64,000 bases of DNA, from contig NZ_AP025470.1 in assembly GCF_024347375.1 (NCBI RefSeq), positions 1,488,001-1,552,000 on the forward strand, read 5' to 3'. Positions within the stretch are counted from its first letter, which is position 1. Each line of letters starts with the position of its first letter. Shown one piece after another: positions 27,723 to 37,353 of the stretch. Under the pieces are notes generated by a model, which was given only the letters and a program-made list of their open reading frames with translations, was not told the origin of the DNA and made no database searches. The stretch comes from Vibrio coralliirubri. GTDB taxonomy: Bacteria; Pseudomonadota; Gammaproteobacteria; Enterobacterales; Vibrionaceae. The translations under genes were made by a program, and so were the position numbers.

Positions 27723-27888
27723 ACCCCTGTGTCTACTTTTTAGGGGCCATATCATATCGGCTTCTCATGTAGGCTAGCTACACATCGAAGCCTCTGTCTT
27801 GTATAAATACCCAGCAACTCGCTGCAAAAATCAGCTCGAAAGGTCAACACGCCCTAAATAACCGTCTATTTGACGTTGTTTTTAGTAT

Positions 27889-28719
27889 TTAGATAAGGGC
27901 TTTTCTTGCTTTGGCAGCCAACCATTCAGAGAAGATGACCGTCACTAGAATCGCACAGAAAATCACAGTCACTTGAGGCCATGCCAGCATCGCCATCGAT
28001 TCTTGTAATTTCAAGCCGATACCGCCAGCGCCGACCAAGCCTAAAACCGTAGACTCACGAATATTGATATCCCAGCGGAACAAGCTCGTGCCGATGAAAC
28101 TTGGCATCACTTGCGGAAGAATGCCGTAGTTCAATACCTGCAGCGGAGAAGCTCCGGTCGATTGGATTGCAGACATCTGTGTTGCATTCACTTCTTCAAT
28201 CGCTTCATACATTAACTTCGCTACAAAACCAATCGAACGTAGCGCTATCGCAATGATACCGGCCAACAAGCCTGGGCCGATGATTGCTACCAACAATAAA
28301 GCCCAAATTAGCGAGTTAATTGAACGACTTGCCGCGATGATGAACAGCGCGATAGGTCTGATAAACGTCATGCTTGGCGTTGTATTACGTGCAGCTAAGA
28401 ACGCAACTGGAAACGCGAGTACGATCCCTAACAGTGTGCCAAGTGTCGCGATGTTAATGGTGTCCCACAACGGACTCCAAAGAGACTCTAAGTAGCTCCA
28501 TCTTGGTGGCCACATACGTGAAGATATATCAGCAAATTGATTCGGTGAGTCAGTCACAAAGTACCAAATCGTATCTTTGTTCATGACTTGCCATGCGAAT
28601 ACTGTCAAAGCAACAAAGCAAAGCCAGCCTAGCCAAAGCATGAGGCTCTGTTTACTGTCGTAGCGATGCCATTGGGTACGATTGATGGCGCTTGTCGGTG
28701 TTTCATTTAGCGTGCTCAT
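27889..28719 (-). CDS. phnE: Phosphonate-type ABC transporter permease (PhnE), second
   Basis: 276 residues from the ATG at 28719, chosen because AAGGA sits 8 bp before it; an in-frame ATG at 28740 would overlap the upstream gene by 11 bp. Five to six hydrophobic segments and the BPD_transp_1 EAA loop (AIQSTGASPLQVLNYGILPQVMP). Last gene of the phnD-phnC-phnE-phnE order. It shares the EAA-loop pattern and the RWDINIRESTVLGLVGAGGIG segment with the neighbouring permease, so the two likely form a heterodimeric channel in the inner membrane. Confidence 0.85.
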   Translation of the reverse strand: MSTLNETPTSAINRTQWHRYDSKQSLMLWLGWLCFVALTVFAWQVMNKDTIWYFVTDSPNQFADISSRMWPPRWSYLESLWSPLWDTINIATLGTLLGIVLAFPVAFLAARNTTPSMTFIRPIALFIIAASRSINSLIWALLLVAIIGPGLLAGIIAIALRSIGFVAKLMYEAIEEVNATQMSAIQSTGASPLQVLNYGILPQVMPSFIGTSLFRWDINIRESTVLGLVGAGGIGLKLQESMAMLAWPQVTVIFCAILVTVIFSEWLAAKARKALI

Positions 28720-28729
28720 TGGTCGTTCC

Positions 28730-29584
28730 TTACTGCACATGCTTACGGATTATGGTTGATAGGTACTCACACAACATCACAATCACGATAATAATCAATA
28801 GAATAGCGGCTGCTGCGCTGTATTCGTAACGGTCCATTGCTGTGTTTAACGTTGCGCCGATACCACCTGCGCCAACAATGCCAATCACAGCAGACTCACG
28901 GAAGTTGATGTCGAGTCGGTACATCGAAAGTCCGATGAAGCGCGGCATCACCTGTGCTTGAATTGCGTAATTCACCTGTTGTAACCAACTCGCGCCCGTT
29001 GCACGCATTGCGGTCAGTGGTGCTGGGTCAATGGCTTCAATTTCATCGGCAAACAGTTTTGCGAGAAAGCCGATGGTCGCGAAGGTGAGCGTGACAAAGC
29101 CCGCAAACGTACCAAAGCCAAATAGAGCGACACACAGAATCGCAACGATGATCTCTTGTAAGCTACGAGCAACCGAAATAAACGCACGACAGAACAGGTA
29201 AACAGGCGTAGGGGCAAGGTTTTTCGCTGCGCCTAATCCGAATGGGATTGAAAGAAGGACACCCGCCACAGTAGATGTGAGGGTCATGGTTAAACTCTCA
29301 ATCAAACCTTGTGAGATGTTGTTCCAACGGCCACCAAAATCTGGGTTCATGAAAGCCAAAATGAACTGCCAGCCGCGTTCGCTGCCTTCGTAAATTCGAG
29401 CCCAGTTGACGTGTACCGATTGAGTCGCAAGGTACAAGTAAACCGCGACCATGATGATTAAGCTCCAGCGCAGCCACGGGCTAGAAATCAGTGGCGGCTT
29501 TGTCCACTGTGTCGGGTATTGTTTGGAATTCTGTTTTCCTGACTTTAAATGCTGCTGAACTTGATTTGGATATGGTTGAGTCAT
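28730..29584 (-). CDS. phnE: Phosphonate-type ABC transporter permease (PhnE), first
   Basis: 284 residues, hydrophobic segments starting at about residue 35, and a PhnE EAA loop ([23 protein letters not shown]) followed by [22 protein letters not shown]. The start overlaps the end of phnC by 4 bp (ATGA), typical of translational coupling. Paralog of the next permease. Confidence 0.87.
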   Translation of the reverse strand: MTQPYPNQVQQHLKSGKQNSKQYPTQWTKPPLISSPWLRWSLIIMVAVYLYLATQSVHVNWARIYEGSERGWQFILAFMNPDFGGRWNNISQGLIESLTMTLTSTVAGVLLSIPFGLGAAKNLAPTPVYLFCRAFISVARSLQEIIVAILCVALFGFGTFAGFVTLTFATIGFLAKLFADEIEAIDPAPLTAMRATGASWLQQVNYAIQAQVMPRFIGLSMYRLDINFRESAVIGIVGAGGIGATLNTAMDRYEYSAAAAILLIIIVIVMLCEYLSTIIRKHVQ

Positions 29585-30399
29585 ATTGTTGCCTCGGACA
29601 GGCGAGGGCTTGTGATGATGAGGTCATCGGCCTCTTCTTCTGCTTGTTGGCTCCAGTCTTCTTCACCGTAGATCTGCGTTAAAACATCTTCAGTGAGCAG
29701 GTTTGGTTTGTCATCAAACACGACGCAACCTGCATTCAAGCCGACAACACGGTCAACAAACTGCTTTGCTAATTGAACATCGTGAATATTGATGATGGCA
29801 GGGAGCTGTTGCTCTGAACAAATCTCACTGATCAGTCGCATGATTTGGCGCGCAGTACGTGGATCAAGTGCGGCCGTTGGTTCATCAATCAACAGTAATC
29901 TCGGTTTCTGCGCAAGTGCGCGTGCAATACCAACACGTTGACGCTGACCACCCGACAGAGCATCGGCCCTTTTATTAGCGTGTTCTAACAATCCAACACG
30001 GTCGAGTAGGGCATAAGCGGCTTGGATATCCGATTCCGGGAAACGACGAGTAAAGCTTTGCCAGAAATTCACGTAACCCAAACGCCCTGAAAGTACGTTT
30101 TCCATCACCGTTAAACGCTCAATCAGCGCGTACTCTTGGAAAATCATCCCGATTTCACGGCGTGATTGTCTCAATTGTCGCTTAGACAGCGTTTCTAGAT
30201 TGGTATTGGAAAAGATCACTTCGCCGCTGGTGGGTTCGGTGAGCCGATTAATACAACGGATAAGCGTTGATTTACCCGCACCAGATGGACCAATTAAACC
30301 AACCACTTCACCGGCATTGACCGACAAGCTAACGTTGGTAAGGGCTTTATCAGAACTGGAGTAGTGCTTGGTAAGCCCTTTAAGGGTAAGAGTAGACAT
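29581..30399 (-). CDS. phnC: Phosphonate-type ABC transporter ATPase (PhnC)
   Basis: 272 residues from the ATG at 30399, supported by AGGAATTCT just upstream; the longer frame to 30447 has no such site. Walker [10 protein letters not shown] (37-45), Q-loop [22 protein letters not shown] signature [17 protein letters not shown], Walker [14 protein letters not shown], and the H-loop in INIHDV. Energises the PhnE/PhnE channel. No C-P lyase or phosphonatase gene is adjacent, so phosphonate, phosphite or phosphate ester are all possible substrates. Confidence 0.9.
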   Translation of the reverse strand: MSTLTLKGLTKHYSSSDKALTNVSLSVNAGEVVGLIGPSGAGKSTLIRCINRLTEPTSGEVIFSNTNLETLSKRQLRQSRREIGMIFQEYALIERLTVMENVLSGRLGYVNFWQSFTRRFPESDIQAAYALLDRVGLLEHANKRADALSGGQRQRVGIARALAQKPRLLLIDEPTAALDPRTARQIMRLISEICSEQQLPAIINIHDVQLAKQFVDRVVGLNAGCVVFDDKPNLLTEDVLTQIYGEEDWSQQAEEEADDLIITSPRLSEATI

Positions 30400-30542
30400 A
30401 GAATTCCTATAAGAGCGGTGTACTAAGAGTTCGCCTGAGACAGGCATGGAAAGTAAACCGGAAAGAGTGGTGAATAACTGCAGGCGATGACACCTGCAGT
30501 TAGTTTTATCAGTGTGTGATTGGCTTTTTAGTTCGGTTGAAC

Positions 30543-31499
30543 TTAGCTACACGTGTAAGAGACTTTGTTTGCCGTATCGATAGTGCGGATCACTTCCCAG
30601 TGCTCTTTGTAAGTAATAGGAACGAACTGCGCTTCGCCGTTACGTTCAAATTCTTCTTGAAGTTTTGTGCCTTCCCAATCGAAAGTGAAGAACGCTTTTT
30701 GAATCTTCTCTTGCAGCTCTGGCGTCAGGTTGTGCGCTGTGCCGTAAGCGGTAGTCGGGAAGGTTTGAGATTTGTAGATGCTCTTGATTTGGTCTTCTTT
30801 CAGAACATCGCGTGAAAGCATGCGGTTCAATACTGAGTTAGCAACTGCTGCAGCATCGTAATCTTTGTGCGCCACACCCAAAATAGAGTTGTCGTGTGCG
30901 CCAGAGAATGCTGGTTTGAAATCTCGGTCAGGTTGAAGTTGGTATTCAGCGTCCAAAATCGCAGAAGGTGCTTTGAAGCCAGAGTTAGACGTTTGTGATG
31001 TGAACGCTAGGTTCTTATCTTTTAGGTCTTCCACTTTCTCAATGCCAGAACCAGGGTAAGTGATGATTTCCATTTCATAACCGAAAGAGCCATCTTCTGC
31101 AGCCATCATTGTGAATGGGGCAAAGCCTGCACAGTTAACCGCTAGTGGTGTAGAACCTGTGTTGAAACCTGCGATATGTAGGCGACCTGAACGCATTGCT
31201 TCAATTTGAGCAGCGTTATTTTGAACAGGGAAGAAACGAACCGTCTTTTCCGTTGTTTTTTCAAGGTGGCTCAAAAACTCGCTCCACACATCAGCGTATA
31301 CTGCAGGATCTTCAACTGGCGTATAAGCAAAAATTAGCGTGTTTGGGTCAACCCATTGTGATTCATCTTGAGGAACATCAGCAACCAAGTTGCCAGAGCG
31401 ATCTTCGTATCGTGTATCCATTGCTAATGCAGAACCAGAAAAAATCAGCGCAGCAGTAATAGCGCTCTTAAGCGTGAGATTTGTTTTTGTCGGTTTCAT
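30543..31499 (-). CDS. phnD: Periplasmic phosphate/phosphonate-type binding protein (PhnD family)
   Basis: 318 residues with a signal peptide (about 1-26, ending SGSALA). The body shows the PhnD-type pattern: [66 protein letters not shown] and [18 protein letters not shown]. In PhnD proteins the Ser/Thr-rich TSxTSxSG block binds the phosphoryl group. First gene of the transporter operon; a 143-bp gap to phnC. No alginate-type operator is seen in its promoter region. Confidence 0.85.
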   Translation of the reverse strand: MKPTKTNLTLKSAITAALIFSGSALAMDTRYEDRSGNLVADVPQDESQWVDPNTLIFAYTPVEDPAVYADVWSEFLSHLEKTTEKTVRFFPVQNNAAQIEAMRSGRLHIAGFNTGSTPLAVNCAGFAPFTMMAAEDGSFGYEMEIITYPGSGIEKVEDLKDKNLAFTSQTSNSGFKAPSAILDAEYQLQPDRDFKPAFSGAHDNSILGVAHKDYDAAAVANSVLNRMLSRDVLKEDQIKSIYKSQTFPTTAYGTAHNLTPELQEKIQKAFFTFDWEGTKLQEEFERNGEAQFVPITYKEHWEVIRTIDTANKVSYTCS

Positions 31500-31765
31500 T
31501 ATTTCAGTCCAATTGAGTGATGTCTTGGGAAGGGAGTATAGAAATCGAGGATGACAGAACCGATGCGTTTTGATGACGGATTTATGAATGGTGTAACATA
31601 ATGTTTCTAGCTGTGCGGAATTGGATGCTTTGTAAGTGTTTGATTCATTGAGTAAATTAATAGAGAGCGACTCGTTGCTAATTTACTCAATTGGCGCTAG
31701 GTTGAAATCCTGTTATAGTGATCCTTAAATAATACATAAACATAACATATAAAATAAGTGAACTT
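31500..31765. promoter_or_regulatory. Divergent control region between phnD and the GntR regulator
   Basis: 266 bp, AT-rich. The only recognisable element is AAATAATACAT at 31727-31737, a half-match to the operator (one TACA half), located 28 bp before the regulator start. The same sequence lies at the same distance before the paralogous regulator at 57607, which suggests weak autoregulation. Confidence 0.4.
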
Positions 31766-32485
31766 ATGGTTAGCACTTTTAATTCAATCTCGGGCTCGAA
31801 GCGCAGCCTGCACGTGCAAGTAGCGCGTGAAATCGCTCGTGGAATCTTGTCTGGTGAACTGCCACAAGGTTCTATTATTCCTGGTGAAATGGCGCTGTGT
31901 GAACAGTTTGGTATCAGCCGTACGGCACTTCGTGAAGCTGTTAAACTACTGACTTCTAAAGGTCTGTTAGAGTCCCGCCCGAAAATCGGTACTCGTGTAG
32001 TAGATCGCGCATACTGGAACTTTCTTGATCCTCAACTGATTGAATGGATGGATGGTCTAACCGACATAGACCAATTCTGTTCTCAGTTTTTAGGCCTTCG
32101 CCGTGCGATTGAACCTGAAGCGTGTGCATTAGCTGCAAAATTTGCGACTGCTGAGCAACGTATCGAGCTTTCAGAGATCTTCCAGAAGATGGTTGAAGTG
32201 GATGACGCAGAAGTGTTTGACCAAGAACGTTGGACAGACATCGATACTCGTTTCCATAGCTTGATCTTTAATGCGACAGGTAACGATTTCTACCTGCCAT
32301 TTGGCAATATTCTGACGACCATGTTCGTTAACTTCATCGTGCACTCTTCTGAAGAGGGCAGCACATGTATCAATGAACACCGTAGAATCTATGAAGCGAT
32401 TATGGCTGGCGATAGTGAAAAAGCTCGTACAATGTCAGCCGCTCACTTGCAAGATGCTAACCACCGTTTAGCCACTGCAAGCTAA
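31766..32485 (+). CDS. GntR-family (FadR subfamily) transcriptional regulator, candidate alginate repressor
   Basis: 239 residues. N-terminal winged HTH (about 14-80; GEMALCEQFGISRTALREAVKLL, then SRPKIGTRV wing) and C-terminal all-helical FCD domain (about 100-230; DTRFHSLIFNATGN carries the metal/ligand-binding Asp and His). About 85% identical by eye to the regulator at 57607-58326 and more distant from that at 54528-55250; the DNA-reading helix is the same in the first two. FadR-type proteins bind TNGTNNNACNA, which the recurrent TTGTAnTACAA palindrome fits. The ligand may be DEH or KDG; that is inference. Confidence 0.88.
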   Translation: MVSTFNSISGSKRSLHVQVAREIARGILSGELPQGSIIPGEMALCEQFGISRTALREAVKLLTSKGLLESRPKIGTRVVDRAYWNFLDPQLIEWMDGLTDIDQFCSQFLGLRRAIEPEACALAAKFATAEQRIELSEIFQKMVEVDDAEVFDQERWTDIDTRFHSLIFNATGNDFYLPFGNILTTMFVNFIVHSSEEGSTCINEHRRIYEAIMAGDSEKARTMSAAHLQDANHRLATAS

Positions 32486-32517
32486 ACACGGTTTTCAACT
32501 TCATTTGAACCAGTCAA

Positions 32518-32545
32518 AAAGGTATGCCAAGTGCATGCCTTTTTT
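32518..32545 (+). terminator. Intrinsic terminator of the GntR gene
   Basis: 10-bp stem with one G:T pair (32518-32527 / 32533-32542), 5-nt loop and T run. 33 bp after the stop codon. Confidence 0.85.
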
Positions 32546-33214
32546 GTTTTTAGAAAGCGTGTTGCACCATGTGTGGCACTGTTTTGGTTCATCCTCGCTT
32601 AACTCCTTCTTAAGTCAGTTCCTTCTTGTATACGCCTAGCGGTCGTTCTCTTTACCATCAAAATAAAAATAATATTACGCTCGATATTCGTTTTTAGACA
32701 CTCGAGCTCCCCCCAAATAATTATGCGTCATCCATGATTTTTCATTTTTGTATATTTTGAATCTACCATCGTTTGAACTGGATATGCCTCTTCTATATTG
32801 ATCAATTTAAGTAGAATTCTAATGAAATTGTCCACTCTCAATAGATAAAAAACACTGGTTTATTGTGTGATAAATGAGGGTGATTTAGCTCAGATTTGGC
32901 TTTTATTATTTTTGAGAATTTTATATTTATATGTGTTTGGTTGTATTTGTTAATAAGTGTGCAAAGTCTCACTTTCTTATAAGTCTTTGATTTTAATAGA
33001 TGTGATGTTCTTTAGTCTTGGTTTTTTGAGTTTTTACCTCAAACGCCAGTAATTTCCTTAATGGATTGGCCATATTCCATCCTATGTCATATATATAATT
33101 AACTTAATCAATCAAAATAAGATCGCCATCACTTATTTGGATTATTGTACTACAAATAAAGTTTGAGATTTCCTATAGTCCTCGTAACAAAATACAACGG
33201 ACAAAGGATACACG
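32546..33214 (+). promoter_or_regulatory. Long AT-rich leader upstream of the second symporter
   Basis: About 670 bp without a gene. A perfect operator, TTGTACTACAA, lies at 33145-33155. A good Shine-Dalgarno AAAGGA precedes the symporter ATG. The remainder is AT-rich and no other element is recognised. Confidence 0.5.
33145..33155. promoter_or_regulatory. GntR/FadR-type operator TTGTACTACAA (perfect)
   Basis: Identical in sequence to the copy in front of the paralogous symporter (17660-17670), and at a similar distance (60 bp) from the start codon. This conservation between paralogous promoters in otherwise different sequence supports function. Confidence 0.7.
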
Positions 33215-34993
33215 ATGGAACTCAACACGATTATTGTCGGCATTTATTTCCTATTCTTGATTGCGATAGGTTGGATGTTTAGAACATTTACAAGTACCAC
33301 CAGTGACTACTTCCGCGGGGGCGGTAACATGTTGTGGTGGATGGTTGGTGCAACCGCCTTTATGACCCAGTTTAGTGCATGGACATTCACCGGTGCGGCA
33401 GGTAAAGCGTATAACGATGGTTTTGCAGTAGCGGTCATCTTCGTAGCCAACGCATTTGGTTACTTCATGAACTTCGCATACTTTGCTCCAAAGTTCCGTC
33501 AACTGCGTGTAGTAACGGTAATCGAAGCAATTCGTATGCGTTTCGGTGCGACTAACGAACAAGTGTTCACTTGGTCTTCAATGCCAAACAGTGTTGTTTC
33601 TGCCGGTGTATGGTTAAACGCACTAGCAATCATCGCTTCTGGTATCTTCGGTTTCGACATGACAGCAACTATCTGGATTACCGGTTTGGTTGTATTGGCA
33701 ATGTCTGTAACGGGTGGCTCATGGGCGGTAATCGCATCTGACTTTATGCAGATGGTTATCATCATGGCAGTAACCGTGACATGTGCTGTTGTTGCTGTTG
33801 TTCAAGGTGGCGGTGTTGGTGAAATCGTGAATAACTTCCCAGTAGCGGAAGGCGGTTCTTTCCTTTCTGGTAATAACATTAACTACTTAAGCATCTTCAG
33901 CATTTGGGCATTCTTCATCTTCGTGAAGCAGTTCTCTATTACTAACAACATGCTTAACTCTTGCCGTTACCTAGCGGCTAAAGACTCAAAGAACGCGAAG
34001 AAAGCGGCGCTACTAGCGTGTGTGCTAATGCTTTGTGGTGTATTTATCTGGTTCATGCCTTCTTGGTACATTGCAGGTCAAGGTGTCGACCTAGCAGCAG
34101 CTTACCCAGATGCAGGTAAGAAAGCGGGTGACTTTGCCTACCTATACTTCGTACAAGAGTACATGCCAGCAGGTATGGTTGGCCTTCTAGTTGCGGCGAT
34201 GTTTGCAGCGACAATGTCTTCAATGGATTCTGGTCTAAACCGTAACTCAGGTATCTTTGTTAAGAATTTCTATGAACCAATCGTTCGTAAAGGTGCGGCT
34301 AGCGAAAAAGAGCTAGTAACGGTTTCTAAGATTACTTCTGCCGTGTTTGGTATTGCAATCATCCTTATTGCACAGTTCATCAACTCGCTTAAAGGTTTGA
34401 GCCTGTTCGATACCATGATGTATGTCGGCGCACTGATTGGCTTCCCAATGACAATTCCTGCATTCCTTGGCTTCTTTATTAAGAAGACACCGGACTGGGC
34501 TGGTTGGGGTACGCTAGTAGTTGGTGGTTTTGTTTCTTACTACGTAGGTTTCGTTGTTAACGCTGAAATGGTGTCTTCAATCTTTGGTCTAGAAGAGCTA
34601 ACAAGCCGTGAATGGTCTGATGTTAAGGTTGCTATCGGTCTGATTGCTCATATTACGCTGACTGGTGGTTTCTTCATCCTATCAACTCTGTTCTACAAGC
34701 CATTAACTGAGAAGCGTCAAGCAGACGTTGATAAGTTCTTCGGTAACCTGTCTACTCCATTAGTTGCGGAGTCAGCAGAACAGAAAGTACTGGATAACAA
34801 ACAGCGTGAAATGCTTGGTAAACTGATTGCGGTAGCGGGTGTCGGTATCATGCTAATGGCTCTACTTACTAACCCAATGTGGGGGCGCCTAGTCTTCATC
34901 CTTTGTGGTGTGATTGTTGGTGGTGTTGGTGTGCTATTGGTTAAAGCGGTCGATGACGGCGGCAAGCAAGCGAAAGCAGTAACCGAAAGCTAA
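33215..34993 (+). CDS. SSS-family sodium/solute symporter, probable alginate-oligomer or DEH importer (second)
   Basis: 592 residues, about 13-14 membrane segments, SSF family. Nearly the same N-terminus as the symporter at 15832-17598 (TSDYFRGGGNMLWWMVGATAFMTQFSAWTFTG) and the same TM8 sodium-site segment (MFAATMSSMDSGLNRNSGIFV). It differs most in the segment around residues 110-220 and near the C-terminus, which may mean a different oligomer preference. Followed by a terminator and then by the PL15 lyase, whose product or substrate it probably imports. Corresponds to a Toa-type transporter of published V. splendidus loci; which one is not certain. Confidence 0.86.
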   Translation: MELNTIIVGIYFLFLIAIGWMFRTFTSTTSDYFRGGGNMLWWMVGATAFMTQFSAWTFTGAAGKAYNDGFAVAVIFVANAFGYFMNFAYFAPKFRQLRVVTVIEAIRMRFGATNEQVFTWSSMPNSVVSAGVWLNALAIIASGIFGFDMTATIWITGLVVLAMSVTGGSWAVIASDFMQMVIIMAVTVTCAVVAVVQGGGVGEIVNNFPVAEGGSFLSGNNINYLSIFSIWAFFIFVKQFSITNNMLNSCRYLAAKDSKNAKKAALLACVLMLCGVFIWFMPSWYIAGQGVDLAAAYPDAGKKAGDFAYLYFVQEYMPAGMVGLLVAAMFAATMSSMDSGLNRNSGIFVKNFYEPIVRKGAASEKELVTVSKITSAVFGIAIILIAQFINSLKGLSLFDTMMYVGALIGFPMTIPAFLGFFIKKTPDWAGWGTLVVGGFVSYYVGFVVNAEMVSSIFGLEELTSREWSDVKVAIGLIAHITLTGGFFILSTLFYKPLTEKRQADVDKFFGNLSTPLVAESAEQKVLDNKQREMLGKLIAVAGVGIMLMALLTNPMWGRLVFILCGVIVGGVGVLLVKAVDDGGKQAKAVTES

Positions 34994-35016
34994 TACATAG
35001 AAAACGATTATAATAG

Positions 35017-35051
35017 AATGCGACGACTCGAAAGGGCGTCGCATTTTTTTT
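35017..35051 (+). terminator. Intrinsic terminator of the second symporter gene
   Basis: 9-bp stem AATGCGACG/CGTCGCATT (35017-35025 / 35037-35045) with an 11-nt loop, then a long T run. Confidence 0.9.
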
Positions 35052-35145
35052 GCTCTGCGAAACGGAAAAACCGTCAGGTGGAAGATATCTGACCTAAATC
35101 ACGAAAACTGTACAAAATGGTTCAATCGAACCGAAATAGATTCAA

Positions 35146-35156
35146 TTGTCCTACAA
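35146..35156. promoter_or_regulatory. GntR/FadR-type operator, one mismatch (TTGTCCTACAA)
   Basis: Matches 9 of 10 defined positions; 58 bp upstream of the PL15 gene, the same distance class as in front of the two symporters. Confidence 0.6.
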
Positions 35157-35214
35157 TAAGATGTATATTATTGCTTAATTCCTTTCAATCAACTTGAAAA
35201 ATAAGTGAGTTAGA

Positions 35215-37293
35215 ATGAGCGACCAAAAATCTCTTGATGCAATCAGGAAGATGAAGCTGGAGAATGATACTTCAGCAGGTAATCTTGTAGACCTACTCCC
35301 TATCGAAGTACAGAAACGTGACTTCGACCTATCATTCCTAGACAACTTGAGCGAGGCGCGTCCACGTCTTCTTGTTCAAGCAGATCAGTTAGAAGAATTC
35401 AAAGCGAAAGTGAAAGCTAATGAAGCTCACTGCATGTTTGATGACTTCTACAACAACTCGACAGTTAAGTTCCTTGAGACCGCTCCTTTCGAAGAGCCTC
35501 AAGCGTACCCAGCTGAGACGGTAGGCAAAGCTTCTCTATGGCGTCCTTACTGGCGTCAAATGTACGTTGATTGCCAAATGGCATTGAACGCGACACGTAA
35601 CCTAGCAATTGCTGGTGTTGTGAAAGAAGACGAAGCGCTAATTGCTAAAGCAAAAGCTTGGACTCTAAAACTGTCTACGTACGATCCAGAAGGCGTGACT
35701 TCTCGAGGCTATAACGATGAAGCGGCTTTCCGTGTTATCGCGGCTATGGCTTGGGGTTACGACTGGCTACACGGCTACTTCACAGATGAAGAACGTCAGC
35801 AAGTTCAAGACGCTTTGATTGAGCGTCTAGACGAAATCATGCACCACCTGAAAGTGACGGTTGATCTATTGAACAACCCACTGAACAGCCACGGTGTTCG
35901 TTCTATCTCTTCTGCTATCATCCCAACGTGTATCGCGCTTTACCACGATCACCCGAAAGCAGGCGAGTACATTGCATACGCGCTAGAATACTACGCAGTA
36001 CACTACCCACCATGGGGTGGTGTAGATGGCGGTTGGGCTGAAGGTCCGGACTACTGGAACACACAAACTGCATTCCTAGGCGAAGCATTCGACCTATTGA
36101 AAGCATACTGTGGCGTAGACATGTTCAACAAAACATTTTATGAAAACACAGGTGATTTCCCGCTTTACTGCATGCCTGTTCACTCTAAGCGCGCGAGCTT
36201 CTGTGACCAGTCTTCAATCGGTGATTTCCCGGGTCTAAAACTGGCTTACAACATCAAGCATTACGCAGGTGTTAACCAGAAGCCTGAGTATGTTTGGTAC
36301 TACAACCAACTGAAAGGCCGTGATACTGAAGCACACACCAAATTCTACAACTTCGGTTGGTGGGACTTCGGCTACGACGATCTTCGCTTTAACTTCCTTT
36401 GGGATGCTCCTGAAGAGAAAGCACCATCGAATGATCCACTGTTGAAAGTATTCCCAATCACGGGTTGGGCTGCATTCCACAACAAGATGACTGAACGTGA
36501 TAACCATATTCACATGGTATTCAAATGTTCTCCGTTTGGCTCAATCAGCCACTCTCACGGTGACCAAAACGCATTCACGTTGCATGCATTCGGTGAAACG
36601 CTAGCGTCAATCACTGGCTACTACGGTGGTTTCGGTGTTGATATGCACACGAAATGGCGTCGTCAAACGTTCTCTAAAAACCTTCCACTATTTGGCGGTA
36701 AAGGTCAGTATGGCGAGAACAAGAACACAGGCTACGAAAACCACCAAGATCGCTTCTGTATCGAAGCGGGCGGCAACATCTCTGATTTCGACACTGAATC
36801 TGATGTGAAGATGGTTGAAGGTGATGCAACAGCGTCTTACAAGTACTTCGTTCCTGAAATTGAATCTTACAAGCGTAAGGTCTGGTTTGTTCAAGGTAAA
36901 GTATTCGTAATGCAAGACAAGGCAACGCTTTCTGAAGAGAAAGACATGACTTGGCTAATGCACACAACTTTCGCAAACGAAGTGGCAGACAAGTCTTTCA
37001 CTATCCGTGGCGAAGTTGCGCACCTAGACGTAAACTTCATCAATGAGTCTGCTGACAACATCACGTCAGTTAAGAATGTTGAAGGTTTTGGCGAAGTTGA
37101 CCCATACGAGTTCAAAGATCTTGAAATCCACCGTCACGTTGAAGTGGAATTCAAGCCATCGAAAGAGCACAACATCCTGACGCTTCTTGTTCCTAATAAG
37201 AACGAAGGCGAGCAAGTTGAAGTGTCTCACAAGCTTGAAGGCAACACGCTAATGCTAAATGTTGACGGTGAAACGGTTTCAATCGAACTGTAA
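35215..37293 (+). CDS. oalA: PL15-type oligoalginate lyase (DUF4962 plus heparinase II/III fold)
   Basis: 692 residues without a signal peptide, so cytoplasmic. His226 (NSHGVRS) and Tyr280 (GGWAEGPDYW) are 54 residues apart, exactly the spacing of the catalytic His311 and Tyr365 of the Agrobacterium PL15 exolyase Atu3025. The N-terminal alpha toroid (about 60-370, with WGYDWLHGYFTDEERQQV) matches DUF4962 and is followed by the beta-sandwich heparinase II/III domain (SISHSHGDQNAFTLHAFGE). It releases unsaturated monouronate from oligoalginate. It has its own operator and terminator. The name oalA follows the published V. splendidus PL15 enzyme and rests on family match. Confidence 0.88.
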   Translation: MSDQKSLDAIRKMKLENDTSAGNLVDLLPIEVQKRDFDLSFLDNLSEARPRLLVQADQLEEFKAKVKANEAHCMFDDFYNNSTVKFLETAPFEEPQAYPAETVGKASLWRPYWRQMYVDCQMALNATRNLAIAGVVKEDEALIAKAKAWTLKLSTYDPEGVTSRGYNDEAAFRVIAAMAWGYDWLHGYFTDEERQQVQDALIERLDEIMHHLKVTVDLLNNPLNSHGVRSISSAIIPTCIALYHDHPKAGEYIAYALEYYAVHYPPWGGVDGGWAEGPDYWNTQTAFLGEAFDLLKAYCGVDMFNKTFYENTGDFPLYCMPVHSKRASFCDQSSIGDFPGLKLAYNIKHYAGVNQKPEYVWYYNQLKGRDTEAHTKFYNFGWWDFGYDDLRFNFLWDAPEEKAPSNDPLLKVFPITGWAAFHNKMTERDNHIHMVFKCSPFGSISHSHGDQNAFTLHAFGETLASITGYYGGFGVDMHTKWRRQTFSKNLPLFGGKGQYGENKNTGYENHQDRFCIEAGGNISDFDTESDVKMVEGDATASYKYFVPEIESYKRKVWFVQGKVFVMQDKATLSEEKDMTWLMHTTFANEVADKSFTIRGEVAHLDVNFINESADNITSVKNVEGFGEVDPYEFKDLEIHRHVEVEFKPSKEHNILTLLVPNKNEGEQVEVSHKLEGNTLMLNVDGETVSIEL

Positions 37294-37323
37294 TTCGCTG
37301 AAGCAACAGAAGCTAGATATTAA

Positions 37324-37353
37324 AAACTCCGAGTGAAAGCTCGGAGTTTTTTT
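37324..37353 (+). terminator. Intrinsic terminator of the PL15 gene
   Basis: 10-bp perfect stem AAACTCCGAG/CTCGGAGTTT (37324-37333 / 37340-37349) and a T run; 30 bp after the stop. Confidence 0.9.

Larger units (their letters stand above)
26503..27754 (+). mobile_element. IS3-family insertion sequence, 1252 bp, with 3-bp target duplication TAT
   Basis: Terminal inverted repeats begin TGATGTGACCCC (left) and TGATATGGCCCC (right, read inwards) and both continue to AAAGTAGACAC. Target duplication TAT at 26500-26502 and 27755-27757; removing the IS plus one TAT restores a continuous host sequence. It carries orfA and orfB in a -1 relationship, typical of IS3. Confidence 0.9.
26320..27856. mobile_element. 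MITE-like element (~280 bp without insert) split by an IS3-family insertion
   Basis: The ends form a 20-bp inverted repeat with one mismatch: TAGGGCGTGTTGACTTTTCG at 26320-26339 and, inverted, TAGGGCGTGTTGACCTTTCG at 27837-27856. Both ends show a TA dinucleotide at the border, as expected of TA-targeting (IS630/Tc1-type) elements. The interior has no open reading frame of its own apart from the nested IS. The IS inserted at 26502/27755. Class assignment is an inference. Confidence 0.6.
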
